Assembly: GCA_017556795.1 (NCBI GenBank) | Contig: JAFYLZ010000004.1 | Coordinates: 292,036-356,035, forward strand | DNA from: Candidatus Saccharimonadota bacterium | Lineage (GTDB): Bacteria; Patescibacteriota; Saccharimonadia; Saccharimonadales; Saccharimonadaceae | Reading direction: 5' to 3' | Length of the DNA stretch: 64,000 nucleotides | Shown: positions 57,215-64,000 of the stretch, in pieces | Position numbering within the stretch: the stretch's first letter is position 1 | How the letters are laid out: each line of letters opens with the position of its first letter | The notes under the pieces: model-generated | Told to the model about the DNA's origin: nothing | The model's input: the letters and a program-made list of their open reading frames with translations, nothing else | Databases searched by the model: none | Made by a program: the position numbers and the translations under genes

Positions 57215-59137
57215 TTAATGAAGCTTGGCGGAGGTTGGAAGCTTGGCGCCTTTAAGAATTGGCGCGAGTTCTTTTTCTTCCAAAGTTTCGTTTTTAAGCA
57301 AAGCATCGGCGAGTTGGTCGAGCAAAGTGCGGTTAGCTTTCAAAACTTCCTCGGCACGCTTGGCGGCTTCGTTGGTGAAGGCGCGGATCTCTTCGTCGAT
57401 GAGCTCGGCGGTCTTTTCGGAATATGGTTTGCCGGTAGAAATCGTATAATAGCCGGCGTCGGCATCACCAGGATAAACCAAGTTGCGGCTCTTAGTGCCC
57501 ATACCCTCTTCGATGATCATAGATTTCGAAAGTTCAGCGACGTGTTTCAGATCGGACGATGCACCAGTCGTGATAGCGTCAGCACCGAAGACGATTTTTT
57601 CGGCGATGCGGCCGCCCATAGCACGGGCCAAAATATCTTTGAGCTCGTAGATATTTTTGTAGCTACGATCTTCTGGTGGCAAGAACCACGTCACACCACC
57701 GGTGCTACCGCGTGGGATAATCGTGACTTTGTGAACCGGATCAGAGTCTGGCAAGACGTGGCCAACGATGGCATGACCAGCTTCGTGGTAGGCGGTGATT
57801 TTCTTTTCGAGATCATTCATGACTTTGGATTTGCGTTCTGGGCCAATTGCGACGCGCTCAAAGGCTTCGGTCAAATCTTTATTTGAGATAGCTTTGTGGC
57901 CTTCGCGGGCAGCGGTGATAGCAGCTTCGTTAGCAATATTAGCAAGATCAGCGCCGGACGAACCAGCAGTTTTCTTAGCCATCGCTTCGAGGTCGACATC
58001 GCTTTCGACCGGTTTGTTCTTGAAGTGAACTTTCAAAATTTCGAGACGGTCTTTGCGTTCTGGCAAGACTACATTAACGTGACGATCGAAGCGGCCTGGG
58101 CGAAGCAAAGCTTTATCGAGCATGTCGACACGGTTCGTGGCAGCCATCACGATGACGCCAGAATCATTGTCGAAACCATCCATTTCAACGAGGATTTGGT
58201 TCAAAGTCTGCTCGTCTTCACGACCAGCGCCACCACGAGCATCACGCTTGTGGGCCACGGCATCAATTTCATCGATAAAGATGATTGATGGAGCGTTTTT
58301 CTTGGCTTTGCCAAACAAATCGCGAACGCGAGATGCGCCAACACCCACGAACATTTCGGCAAATTCAGAACCGGAAATCGAGAAGAATGGTACGTTGGCT
58401 TCGCCAGCCACGGCGCGAGCCATCAAAGTTTTACCAGTACCAGGGTCACCGGCGAGCAACACGCCGCGTGGAATTTTGGCACCAAGTTTTTCGTATTTCT
58501 TTGGATTCTTTAGGAAGTCGACGATTTCGGTAAGGTCTTGCTTGGCGGCTTCGTTGCCAGCTACGTCTTTGAATGTGACGCGTTTTTTGTCTGGGCCGTA
58601 GAGTTTGGCACGAGATTTGCCAAAGCTCATCGATTGGCTATTGGTGGCCTGAGCCTGTTTCATCATGTAGCTTAGGAAGATGAAAATGGCGAGAATCGGC
58701 AAGACGCTAAGTGCGACATTGAAAACAATTCCCCACACGTCGACATCTTCTTTATACTCGATAGTTGGGTATTTTTTTGTACACTCGGTTAGTTCATCGC
58801 CAGAAAGCTCTGCACACTGATTAACGAGACCGAGCTCATAAAGCGTGCCAGCGCCATCTTTTCTAGAGATCTCGGTTGCGGTATCTTTGCCCTTCAAAGT
58901 CACATCTACGACTTCGCCGGAAACAGTGATTTTGGCGATATTGCCCTCTGGGTCATTCGCGCGAGCGATCACCTCGGATAGAGGGACTTCAGTCTTTTCG
59001 GTACCGTTATTGCCGCTGAAATTGTTGACAATAACTAGACAAAGAATGATTACAATGATGGTAAAAATAATTCCACGAACAGAGTTAGACATATTAGAAT
59101 TACGTCGTTCTGGCATTTTTTTGTTTGGTTCTGGCAC
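57215..59137 (-). CDS. ftsH: ATP-dependent zinc metalloprotease FtsH
   Basis: 640 residues. Two N-terminal membrane helices (about 18-40 and 130-160), AAA domain with [34 protein letters not shown]-like RPGRFDRHV, and the protease [10 protein letters not shown] (HExxH) with late Asp. It degrades membrane and short-lived proteins. GTG 59137 follows AAGGAG by eight bases; ATG at residue 8 is an alternative. -10 is TGATAAAAT. One of the few housekeeping genes here with a Shine-Dalgarno leader. Confidence 0.95.
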   Translation of the reverse strand: MPEPNKKMPERRNSNMSNSVRGIIFTIIVIILCLVIVNNFSGNNGTEKTEVPLSEVIARANDPEGNIAKITVSGEVVDVTLKGKDTATEISRKDGAGTLYELGLVNQCAELSGDELTECTKKYPTIEYKEDVDVWGIVFNVALSVLPILAIFIFLSYMMKQAQATNSQSMSFGKSRAKLYGPDKKRVTFKDVAGNEAAKQDLTEIVDFLKNPKKYEKLGAKIPRGVLLAGDPGTGKTLMARAVAGEANVPFFSISGSEFAEMFVGVGASRVRDLFGKAKKNAPSIIFIDEIDAVAHKRDARGGAGREDEQTLNQILVEMDGFDNDSGVIVMAATNRVDMLDKALLRPGRFDRHVNVVLPERKDRLEILKVHFKNKPVESDVDLEAMAKKTAGSSGADLANIANEAAITAAREGHKAISNKDLTEAFERVAIGPERKSKVMNDLEKKITAYHEAGHAIVGHVLPDSDPVHKVTIIPRGSTGGVTWFLPPEDRSYKNIYELKDILARAMGGRIAEKIVFGADAITTGASSDLKHVAELSKSMIIEEGMGTKSRNLVYPGDADAGYYTISTGKPYSEKTAELIDEEIRAFTNEAAKRAEEVLKANRTLLDQLADALLKNETLEEKELAPILKGAKLPTSAKLH

Positions 59138-59216
59138 AGTTTTTTCTCCTTAACATTACAATTTTATCATAAGGGTGGTAGATTTTTTGAAAAATGTGGT
59201 ATAATTATTGTACCGT

Positions 59217-59292
59217 CTGGGTGTAGCACAGTTGGTAGCGCGCGACTTTTGGGAAGTCGAGGTCGCAGGTTCAAGTCCTGTCACCCAGACCA
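59217..59292 (+). tRNA. tRNA-Pro (TGG)
   Basis: Acceptor CTGGGTG with CACCCAG, C1 start typical of tRNA-Pro, anticodon loop TTTGGGA (TGG), T loop TTCAAGT, A73 and CCA. TGGTATAAT is 14 bases upstream. Confidence 0.95.
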
Positions 59293-59425
59293 TTTTTTGT
59301 TGCTTTTTAAACCAAAAAATGCTATAATAATTGGGATTAATTTAATAAATTATTAAATTAACGCAGCTTAAAAAAAACATTGAAATTTGCAGGGTGTTTT
59401 TTGTACATGAAGGAGGCTGATGCAC

Positions 59426-59800
59426 ATGATGTACAAAATTTATGATTATAGTTATATTCCAGGAAGCAGTTACACGAAATCCGGGTTCAAAGGCCGCGGA
59501 CTTGCAGTTGGTACTGTCATAAATGAGGATACCGGCGCCTTCGTGGTTGCCGGCGGCAACGGAACATACGTTATTGCTATCCCAGCAAAAATCATCATTA
59601 GAGCCGCGAGCGAATCCAGAGATATTAAGTCCCTAGAGATTGGCCCATTGCTTAGGCAGTGTATTCATGCTTTGCACAGAAGATTGACGTCTGATTTAGC
59701 AAAAGAAATCTGCGAAAATTTGATTGGCAAAGAATTTAATGATGAGAATGAGATAAATGATATCGAAAAATTAATATGTGATATTATTCCTAATATTTAA
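59426..59800 (+). CDS. Orphan protein between two tRNA-Pro genes
   Basis: 124 residues from ATG 59426, nine bases after AAGGAGG (the nearer ATG 59420 is only three away). An N-terminal beta-rich domain (GRGLAVGTVINEDTGAFVVA; NGTYVIAIPAKIIIRA), then a helical C-terminus (LLRQCIHALHRRLTSDLAKE). No family recognised. The 100-base leader has a long TTAATTTAATAA palindrome and GGTGTTTTTTGTACA, very close to the leader of family-B gene 2. A GCCCTC TTCG GAGGGC terminator follows at 59880. Confidence 0.6.
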   Translation: MMYKIYDYSYIPGSSYTKSGFKGRGLAVGTVINEDTGAFVVAGGNGTYVIAIPAKIIIRAASESRDIKSLEIGPLLRQCIHALHRRLTSDLAKEICENLIGKEFNDENEINDIEKLICDIIPNI

Positions 59801-59879
59801 TAAATTTTTATCGAATTGCATTTATTAATCACATAGAACGATCCACCAAACAACCTAAAAATTTTCAATGTTTTACCGA

Positions 59880-59905
59880 TGCCCTCTTCGTGAGGGCATT
59901 TTTTA
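59880..59905 (+). terminator. Intrinsic terminator
   Basis: TGCCCTC, TTCG loop, TGAGGGCA, then six T. Confidence 0.9.
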
Positions 59906-59923
59906 TGGTATAATTATCTCAAT

Positions 59924-59999
59924 CTGGGTGTGGCGCAGTTGGTAGCGCGCAGCGTTCGGGACGCTGAGGTCGCCTGTTCAAGTCAGGTCACCCAGACCA
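59924..59999 (+). tRNA. tRNA-Pro (CGG)
   Basis: Acceptor CTGGGTG with CACCCAG, anticodon loop TTCGGGA (CGG), T loop TTCAAGT, A73 and CCA. TGGTATAAT upstream. Near-identical acceptor and D arm to the TGG isoacceptor at 59217. Confidence 0.95.
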
Positions 60000-60010
60000 T
60001 TTTTGTGCAA

Positions 60011-63000
60011 CTATTCTAGCATCGCAGCGCGGAAAGCCTGGATGAGCAGCTCGTCCGCAGCGGCGTTGGCGGTTCCTGCCATAAACCAGTTGTAGATATC
60101 TTGATTGCTAGTTAACCCGATACCGCCATCGTCGGATGTCGTCATGAATGTATATTTTTTAGCGTTGGTGCCTTTGTGGTCATAATACCTATTTCTATCA
60201 GAGCGACCAGAAAAAGTAGTAAGTTCATATTCTTCGTCGCGCGTCTTTTTATCTACGCCGAGCAACCCCTCGAGAAGGTAGGCAACGGTACCAGTGCGGT
60301 CTGAGCCAACGCGACAGTGAAAGTAGACACTATTGCCATCTACAATTTCTTGCATGATTTCGGCGATTGTACTACGTGTTTTAGTATAGTTAGAGCTTGG
60401 ATATGCAATATCGTAGTGTTTAGTATCCTTTAGGCCGCTATATGTACTAAGGCGGTATTCGCTGCCGTAGTCCGGTATACTATCGTCAGGACTGCGTAGA
60501 TCGTATTCGTAGTCATTAGGGCCAAGTATCGCCTTTAAGTCATTGGCAGCCGTCTGGTCTGTACCGATTTTTTCGCCACGTATCAAAAGTCCATATTTAA
60601 TCGTTCCATCAATCGTACCGTCGCCATCGGGATCTGCTTCCATGCCGCCGAGGTCACGAACGTTATTCATGTTGCCAGCCGTTAGAAAACGTTTTCCGGC
60701 CACCGTTTCGGCCTTAACGTAACCATAAAGTTGCGAATCACTGGCGTCCTCCCAACGATAAACTTGTCCAGGAATCATGTTGTAAATTCGTCCAGAATCG
60801 GACTTTGTGTAATAAACTTGGTCTCCTTTGGCTTTTGTGTTTTCATCCGAAAGATAAACGTTTACCGCACCGGAAACTCCAGTGTCGTATGGTACGGATG
60901 TTGAACAATAACCACTGGAGCCGTCGCTGACATATTTGTATGCATAATCAGAAGATACATCGAGCTCAGAATCCGTCGGCGCTAGCTTACAATGATATGC
61001 TTCGAAATTGGCTTTAAGCTCGGTCCTTAAGCTCGTCTTGTCGGAATTCCATGTGTCAACCTTGTCGTAATATTCCTGAACTGCTTCGCTGGTAATGTTA
61101 AAGTTTACAATCGTGTCAGATGATTGCGCCTCCCAATGCGCGTAATAAGTGGTGCTCGCCGATGGTCTATCATCAGCAGAAAGCTCTACGTCGTTACTAT
61201 CAAACCAGCCAACGAAATTATAGTGCGGTCTTGTTGCGGTGGGAAGGGGTGCACCAACAGTGTCGCCCAGGTTAATGAGTCTGTAGTCCTCAGAAGCGGT
61301 CCCGCCATTCCCAGCATCGAAGCTAATTTGAATTTGACTAATTTGTTGGCTTAGATAAAGAACCTCATAACCGCCATCAGTGATGTGTGTGATGGAGGAG
61401 CTTGCATCGATTTGGCCAATTTCTTCGTCGTTGGTGTCATCCTCGGTCGTCGCTTCATAATCGTTTATCATAGTCGCAATGCCGTTCGAATGAGTTTCGC
61501 CCTTAATGGTGCCATCATACAAATTGTATTTATATTGATCGACGGCTGCAATGCCGTATGTTTTGCCAGTGATGGTCGGGGTCGACGTGTCGACTACACC
61601 GTCGTTTACGCCAATCGTCATAGTGCCGCTTTCGTTCATTACGGCGTATGCACCACTTGATGTGATGTTGCCGCTGACGATAGTCATTGTGCCGTTTTTA
61701 TTATGGACGGTCGCCCTTTCATTAGTGAGGCTACTAAGGTTCGAATCGGAGATAATAACTGTGCCACCATTGTTGTATACTGCTTGTTTAGTTCCAGTAG
61801 AATGGACTTCCATATCATCAATAATCATTCTCGACCCGGATTCGATATCGATAGCTCCGGAGGTGCCAACGGTTGTGACCGTACCATTCCTAACCTCAAG
61901 AGTACTGGTGCCTACACCATAATATTTAATTACGTTTTTACTGTTGCTGCTGGTGCCATTCATGCTTATAGTGTGACCGTCGAGGTCCAAGATGAGGCTT
62001 TTTGTCAATCTGTTAGGGTTACCAGTATTTGTAGGACAAGGGTTGTCTCCACAAATAAGTAACGTATTGCCACTAGTGGCGCCCACGTCTTTCAAGAGTG
62101 TAACAGTGCCGCCATCAGGGACGCCATCCGAATCCGTTCCGATTGCGTTTCTTAGAGCTGCAGCATAACCACTGCTGCTAGCGGCGGTATAGAAGTTGCC
62201 GGCACTGTCCATTGCTACCGCGTCATCCGGAATCCACATTGCGTGGTACTCCACGTCTCCAGTAACTACGGTGTTACCGTCGACCGGATTGCTATAGACT
62301 CCAGTTGACGAATCGTAATTCGCATACCACTTGTAGAATGTGTACCCACTAATAGTTCCGGCGCTTGATGGAAGTTGATTTCCGATTGCAGTGTTTTTCG
62401 TGACGTGCTCCTCGGCAATTGTGTCACCACCATGGGTATCAAACGTTACTATGAAGTAATGTCGCGGTTCAGCAATGTTTGCCGTAACGACCACATTATA
62501 GCCAGAGGTTGTGCCGTGGATTTGAACTTGAGCCGTACCAGCGGCAAGCCCGGTAATGTTACCGTTGCTGGCTACCGATGCATATTCGGAGCCAGATATC
62601 ATACTAAACGTAAACTCCTCACCGATCTCCGCCACGTTAGAAATGACAATCTGTTGTGTTTCGTTGATATCTACGGTCATAGGATTGTTTGCGATAACGG
62701 CTTGCGCGATGCTTTTGCTATAGTGGGCATAAAGTTTTAAGTCGCCGCTAGGTACATCTCCCGCCTCAATTTTGTTACCATTAACTGGATCATCGTACCA
62801 GCCGTCAAAGATATAGTCTTTATCGTTGGCATCTTTCATTGTTGCAGTTGGCATATTCGTGATTGTGGCGCCACGCACGATTGACTGATACTGCTGCCCA
62901 GACAACGTACCCCCATTCGCGTCATACGAAATCATATATGAATCTTCAACCATAATGAGTGGGACTTCGATGGCCGGGCGCACACCGTTTTTACTACTCA

Positions 63001-64000
63001 ACTTATTTTGATACGAAATATAGAAACCGTCGGTCCCGAAGTACCTATATTGCGCGTCCATCCAAATTCCGGATTTTGCACCCGTAGTAGTAGAAAACTT
63101 TGTACTCTCCGCAAGGAATTCGCACTGACTGGTCAAGGTCGATGTGCCGGGTATCAATTCTCCCTCTGCATAGCCACACGCCGCGCCGACGTCTGCCAAC
63201 GTCAGCATCCTGGAGTTCCTTCCGTCAAACTGAATTGCAGCATTAGACCATACCTGACCAGTCGGTAGTTGGTTAAAGACATCTGCGACGCCGGTGGCTG
63301 TGTCTATCTCGTATGTATGTTCCGCAGCATTATTAATTACTCCGTTGCTGAAGTTGGCAAAGAACACTAATACTGCATTGTCTCCATTGTTCCTCATGTA
63401 ATAAAATCTCTCCGTATACTTTCCGGTGGTTTCATCGTAATCACCGTAATTGCCGTTACCGTTCATATCGCAATCGTATGCATCGCCAGGAACAGGATTA
63501 CTGCTAGCGATCGCACCAAAGGTTATCGGATCACCGACACTATATTGCGTAGCATTGGCATACCTATTGCCTTTATTGCATCCGTTGCCAGAAACATTAC
63601 ATGTTTCGACGTGCAGCTCTGTAGCTTTCTTGCAGAGAATTAAGGCCCAGTGAGCATAAACGATCGTGTCAGTGTTTACTGCAGTGTTAATATCAACTTC
63701 ATCGCCGGCGGTTGGGTCATCGAACCAACCAATTAGGTTGTAGTTTTCATAAGCCACGACCGGGAAGGCGCTAATCGTGCTACCTGGCGTCACTTGTCTG
63801 GTTTCCCTGTCTGGGGTAGCGCCGTTTTGATAAACAAACGTAATAGCGACTGTAGTTTGAGTCCAGCGAGCAGTGAAGGTGATGTCGTTTGTAATAACAG
63901 TGTCTGTAGCTGCTTGGTTGTTGTTTGCATCGAACCAGCCATCGAAGAGATGATTCTCATAAGTAACTGCTGGGATGTTGTTTCCTAGTGTGCTGCCGGA
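60011..64000 (-). CDS. Giant secreted protein with C-terminal tyrosine phosphatase domain (5' part beyond window)
   Basis: At least 1329 residues; the frame stays open to the window edge, so the start is outside. From N to C: InlB B-repeats (ENHLFDGWFDANNN; ENYNLIGWFDDPTAG), a Cys-containing domain, an Ig-like BIG2 domain (VDINETQQIVIS ... GLAAGTAQVQI), another InlB repeat, a beta-helix-like stretch rich in T-V-x-x-x-G (GTVIISDSNLSSLTNERAT; GTMTIVSGNITSSGAYAV), an InlB repeat, and a PF13350-like phosphatase: NVRDLGG, IRGEKIG, DLRSPDD, and CRVGSDRTGTVAYL (HCx5R). The end is AAMLE with no anchor. Surface or secreted location is inferred from the repeats. Confidence 0.85.
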   Translation of the reverse strand, partial: SGSTLGNNIPAVTYENHLFDGWFDANNNQAATDTVITNDITFTARWTQTTVAITFVYQNGATPDRETRQVTPGSTISAFPVVAYENYNLIGWFDDPTAGDEVDINTAVNTDTIVYAHWALILCKKATELHVETCNVSGNGCNKGNRYANATQYSVGDPITFGAIASSNPVPGDAYDCDMNGNGNYGDYDETTGKYTERFYYMRNNGDNAVLVFFANFSNGVINNAAEHTYEIDTATGVADVFNQLPTGQVWSNAAIQFDGRNSRMLTLADVGAACGYAEGELIPGTSTLTSQCEFLAESTKFSTTTGAKSGIWMDAQYRYFGTDGFYISYQNKLSSKNGVRPAIEVPLIMVEDSYMISYDANGGTLSGQQYQSIVRGATITNMPTATMKDANDKDYIFDGWYDDPVNGNKIEAGDVPSGDLKLYAHYSKSIAQAVIANNPMTVDINETQQIVISNVAEIGEEFTFSMISGSEYASVASNGNITGLAAGTAQVQIHGTTSGYNVVVTANIAEPRHYFIVTFDTHGGDTIAEEHVTKNTAIGNQLPSSAGTISGYTFYKWYANYDSSTGVYSNPVDGNTVVTGDVEYHAMWIPDDAVAMDSAGNFYTAASSSGYAAALRNAIGTDSDGVPDGGTVTLLKDVGATSGNTLLICGDNPCPTNTGNPNRLTKSLILDLDGHTISMNGTSSNSKNVIKYYGVGTSTLEVRNGTVTTVGTSGAIDIESGSRMIIDDMEVHSTGTKQAVYNNGGTVIISDSNLSSLTNERATVHNKNGTMTIVSGNITSSGAYAVMNESGTMTIGVNDGVVDTSTPTITGKTYGIAAVDQYKYNLYDGTIKGETHSNGIATMINDYEATTEDDTNDEEIGQIDASSSITHITDGGYEVLYLSQQISQIQISFDAGNGGTASEDYRLINLGDTVGAPLPTATRPHYNFVGWFDSNDVELSADDRPSASTTYYAHWEAQSSDTIVNFNITSEAVQEYYDKVDTWNSDKTSLRTELKANFEAYHCKLAPTDSELDVSSDYAYKYVSDGSSGYCSTSVPYDTGVSGAVNVYLSDENTKAKGDQVYYTKSDSGRIYNMIPGQVYRWEDASDSQLYGYVKAETVAGKRFLTAGNMNNVRDLGGMEADPDGDGTIDGTIKYGLLIRGEKIGTDQTAANDLKAILGPNDYEYDLRSPDDSIPDYGSEYRLSTYSGLKDTKHYDIAYPSSNYTKTRSTIAEIMQEIVDGNSVYFHCRVGSDRTGTVAYLLEGLLGVDKKTRDEEYELTTFSGRSDRNRYYDHKGTNAKKYTFMTTSDDGGIGLTSNQDIYNWFMAGTANAAADELLIQAFRAAMLE

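Noticed and set aside
1..64000. Alternative genetic code (UGA as glycine)
   Set aside because: Several real genes end in TGA at coupled ATGA junctions, RF2 is present, and conserved proteins need no UGA read-through.

Overview
The window reads as a piece of a small, gene-dense bacterial chromosome, most likely from the Patescibacteria/CPR and within them Candidatus Saccharibacteria (TM7). This is inference from gene content and architecture. The housekeeping genes are short and tightly packed, with many ATGA or TAATG overlaps. UGA acts as a stop and release factor 2 is present, which argues against the UGA-glycine CPR lineages. A murD2-murL-type pair supplies the D-glutamate step of peptidoglycan. 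Many housekeeping genes look leaderless: an extended -10 (TGnTATAAT) lies only about 5-9 bases before the start codon.

Layout. 1-1356: prfB (cut by the window edge) and a GNAT acetyltransferase. 1353-8122: an accessory island that starts at the stub of a DUF362 gene. It holds a coupled defence-like operon (MazG-like hydrolase, GIY-YIG + DUF2075/Schlafen-type helicase, KAP membrane NTPase, small membrane protein), a zinc-ribbon-repeat nuclease and a possible second nuclease. 8128-10737: MBL hydrolase, AlkD-like repair protein, a structured non-coding stretch and a tRNA-dihydrouridine synthase. 10842-18382: eleven minus-strand orphan genes in five transcription units. Eight belong to one rapidly diverging family (A, 215-240 aa) and three to another (B, 140-170 aa). 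A third pair (C) lies on the plus strand at 18566-19590. Four family-A operons share a 5' leader motif (GGTTAGGT type) complementary to a motif at their own stop codon, so each operon is flanked by an inverted repeat.

19640-36479: housekeeping core. ABC exporter, murL/murD2, metal transporter, M16 peptidase, secA, hpf, serS, rsmA, a G5/3D cell-wall protein, a CPTC membrane protein with a DsbA-like partner, an Erm-like methyltransferase and hisS. 36532-44748: a probable integrated element at tRNA-Phe, with a large serine recombinase, a BspA/InlB-repeat surface protein, a second zinc-ribbon nuclease and two small genes. 44854-59292: def, DUF4097 and LiaF-like envelope genes, tRNAs Val, Lys, Leu and Pro, an HD hydrolase, galU, gpmI, pepN-like M1 peptidase, ftsH and several orphan genes with strong Shine-Dalgarno sites and hairpin-plus-T-run leaders. 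59426-64000: another orphan, a second tRNA-Pro and the C-terminal part of a giant secreted protein. That protein has InlB repeats, an Ig-like domain, a beta-helix-like region and a C-terminal tyrosine-phosphatase domain.

Two expression styles stand out. Conserved genes are mostly leaderless or coupled to an upstream gene. Orphan genes have 30-140 base leaders with a hairpin or U-run, followed by a near-perfect AGGAGGTG. The best candidates for an undescribed system are the orphan paralogue array with its paired 5'/3' RNA motifs, the island defence operon, and the surface proteins that could act at the contact with another cell.
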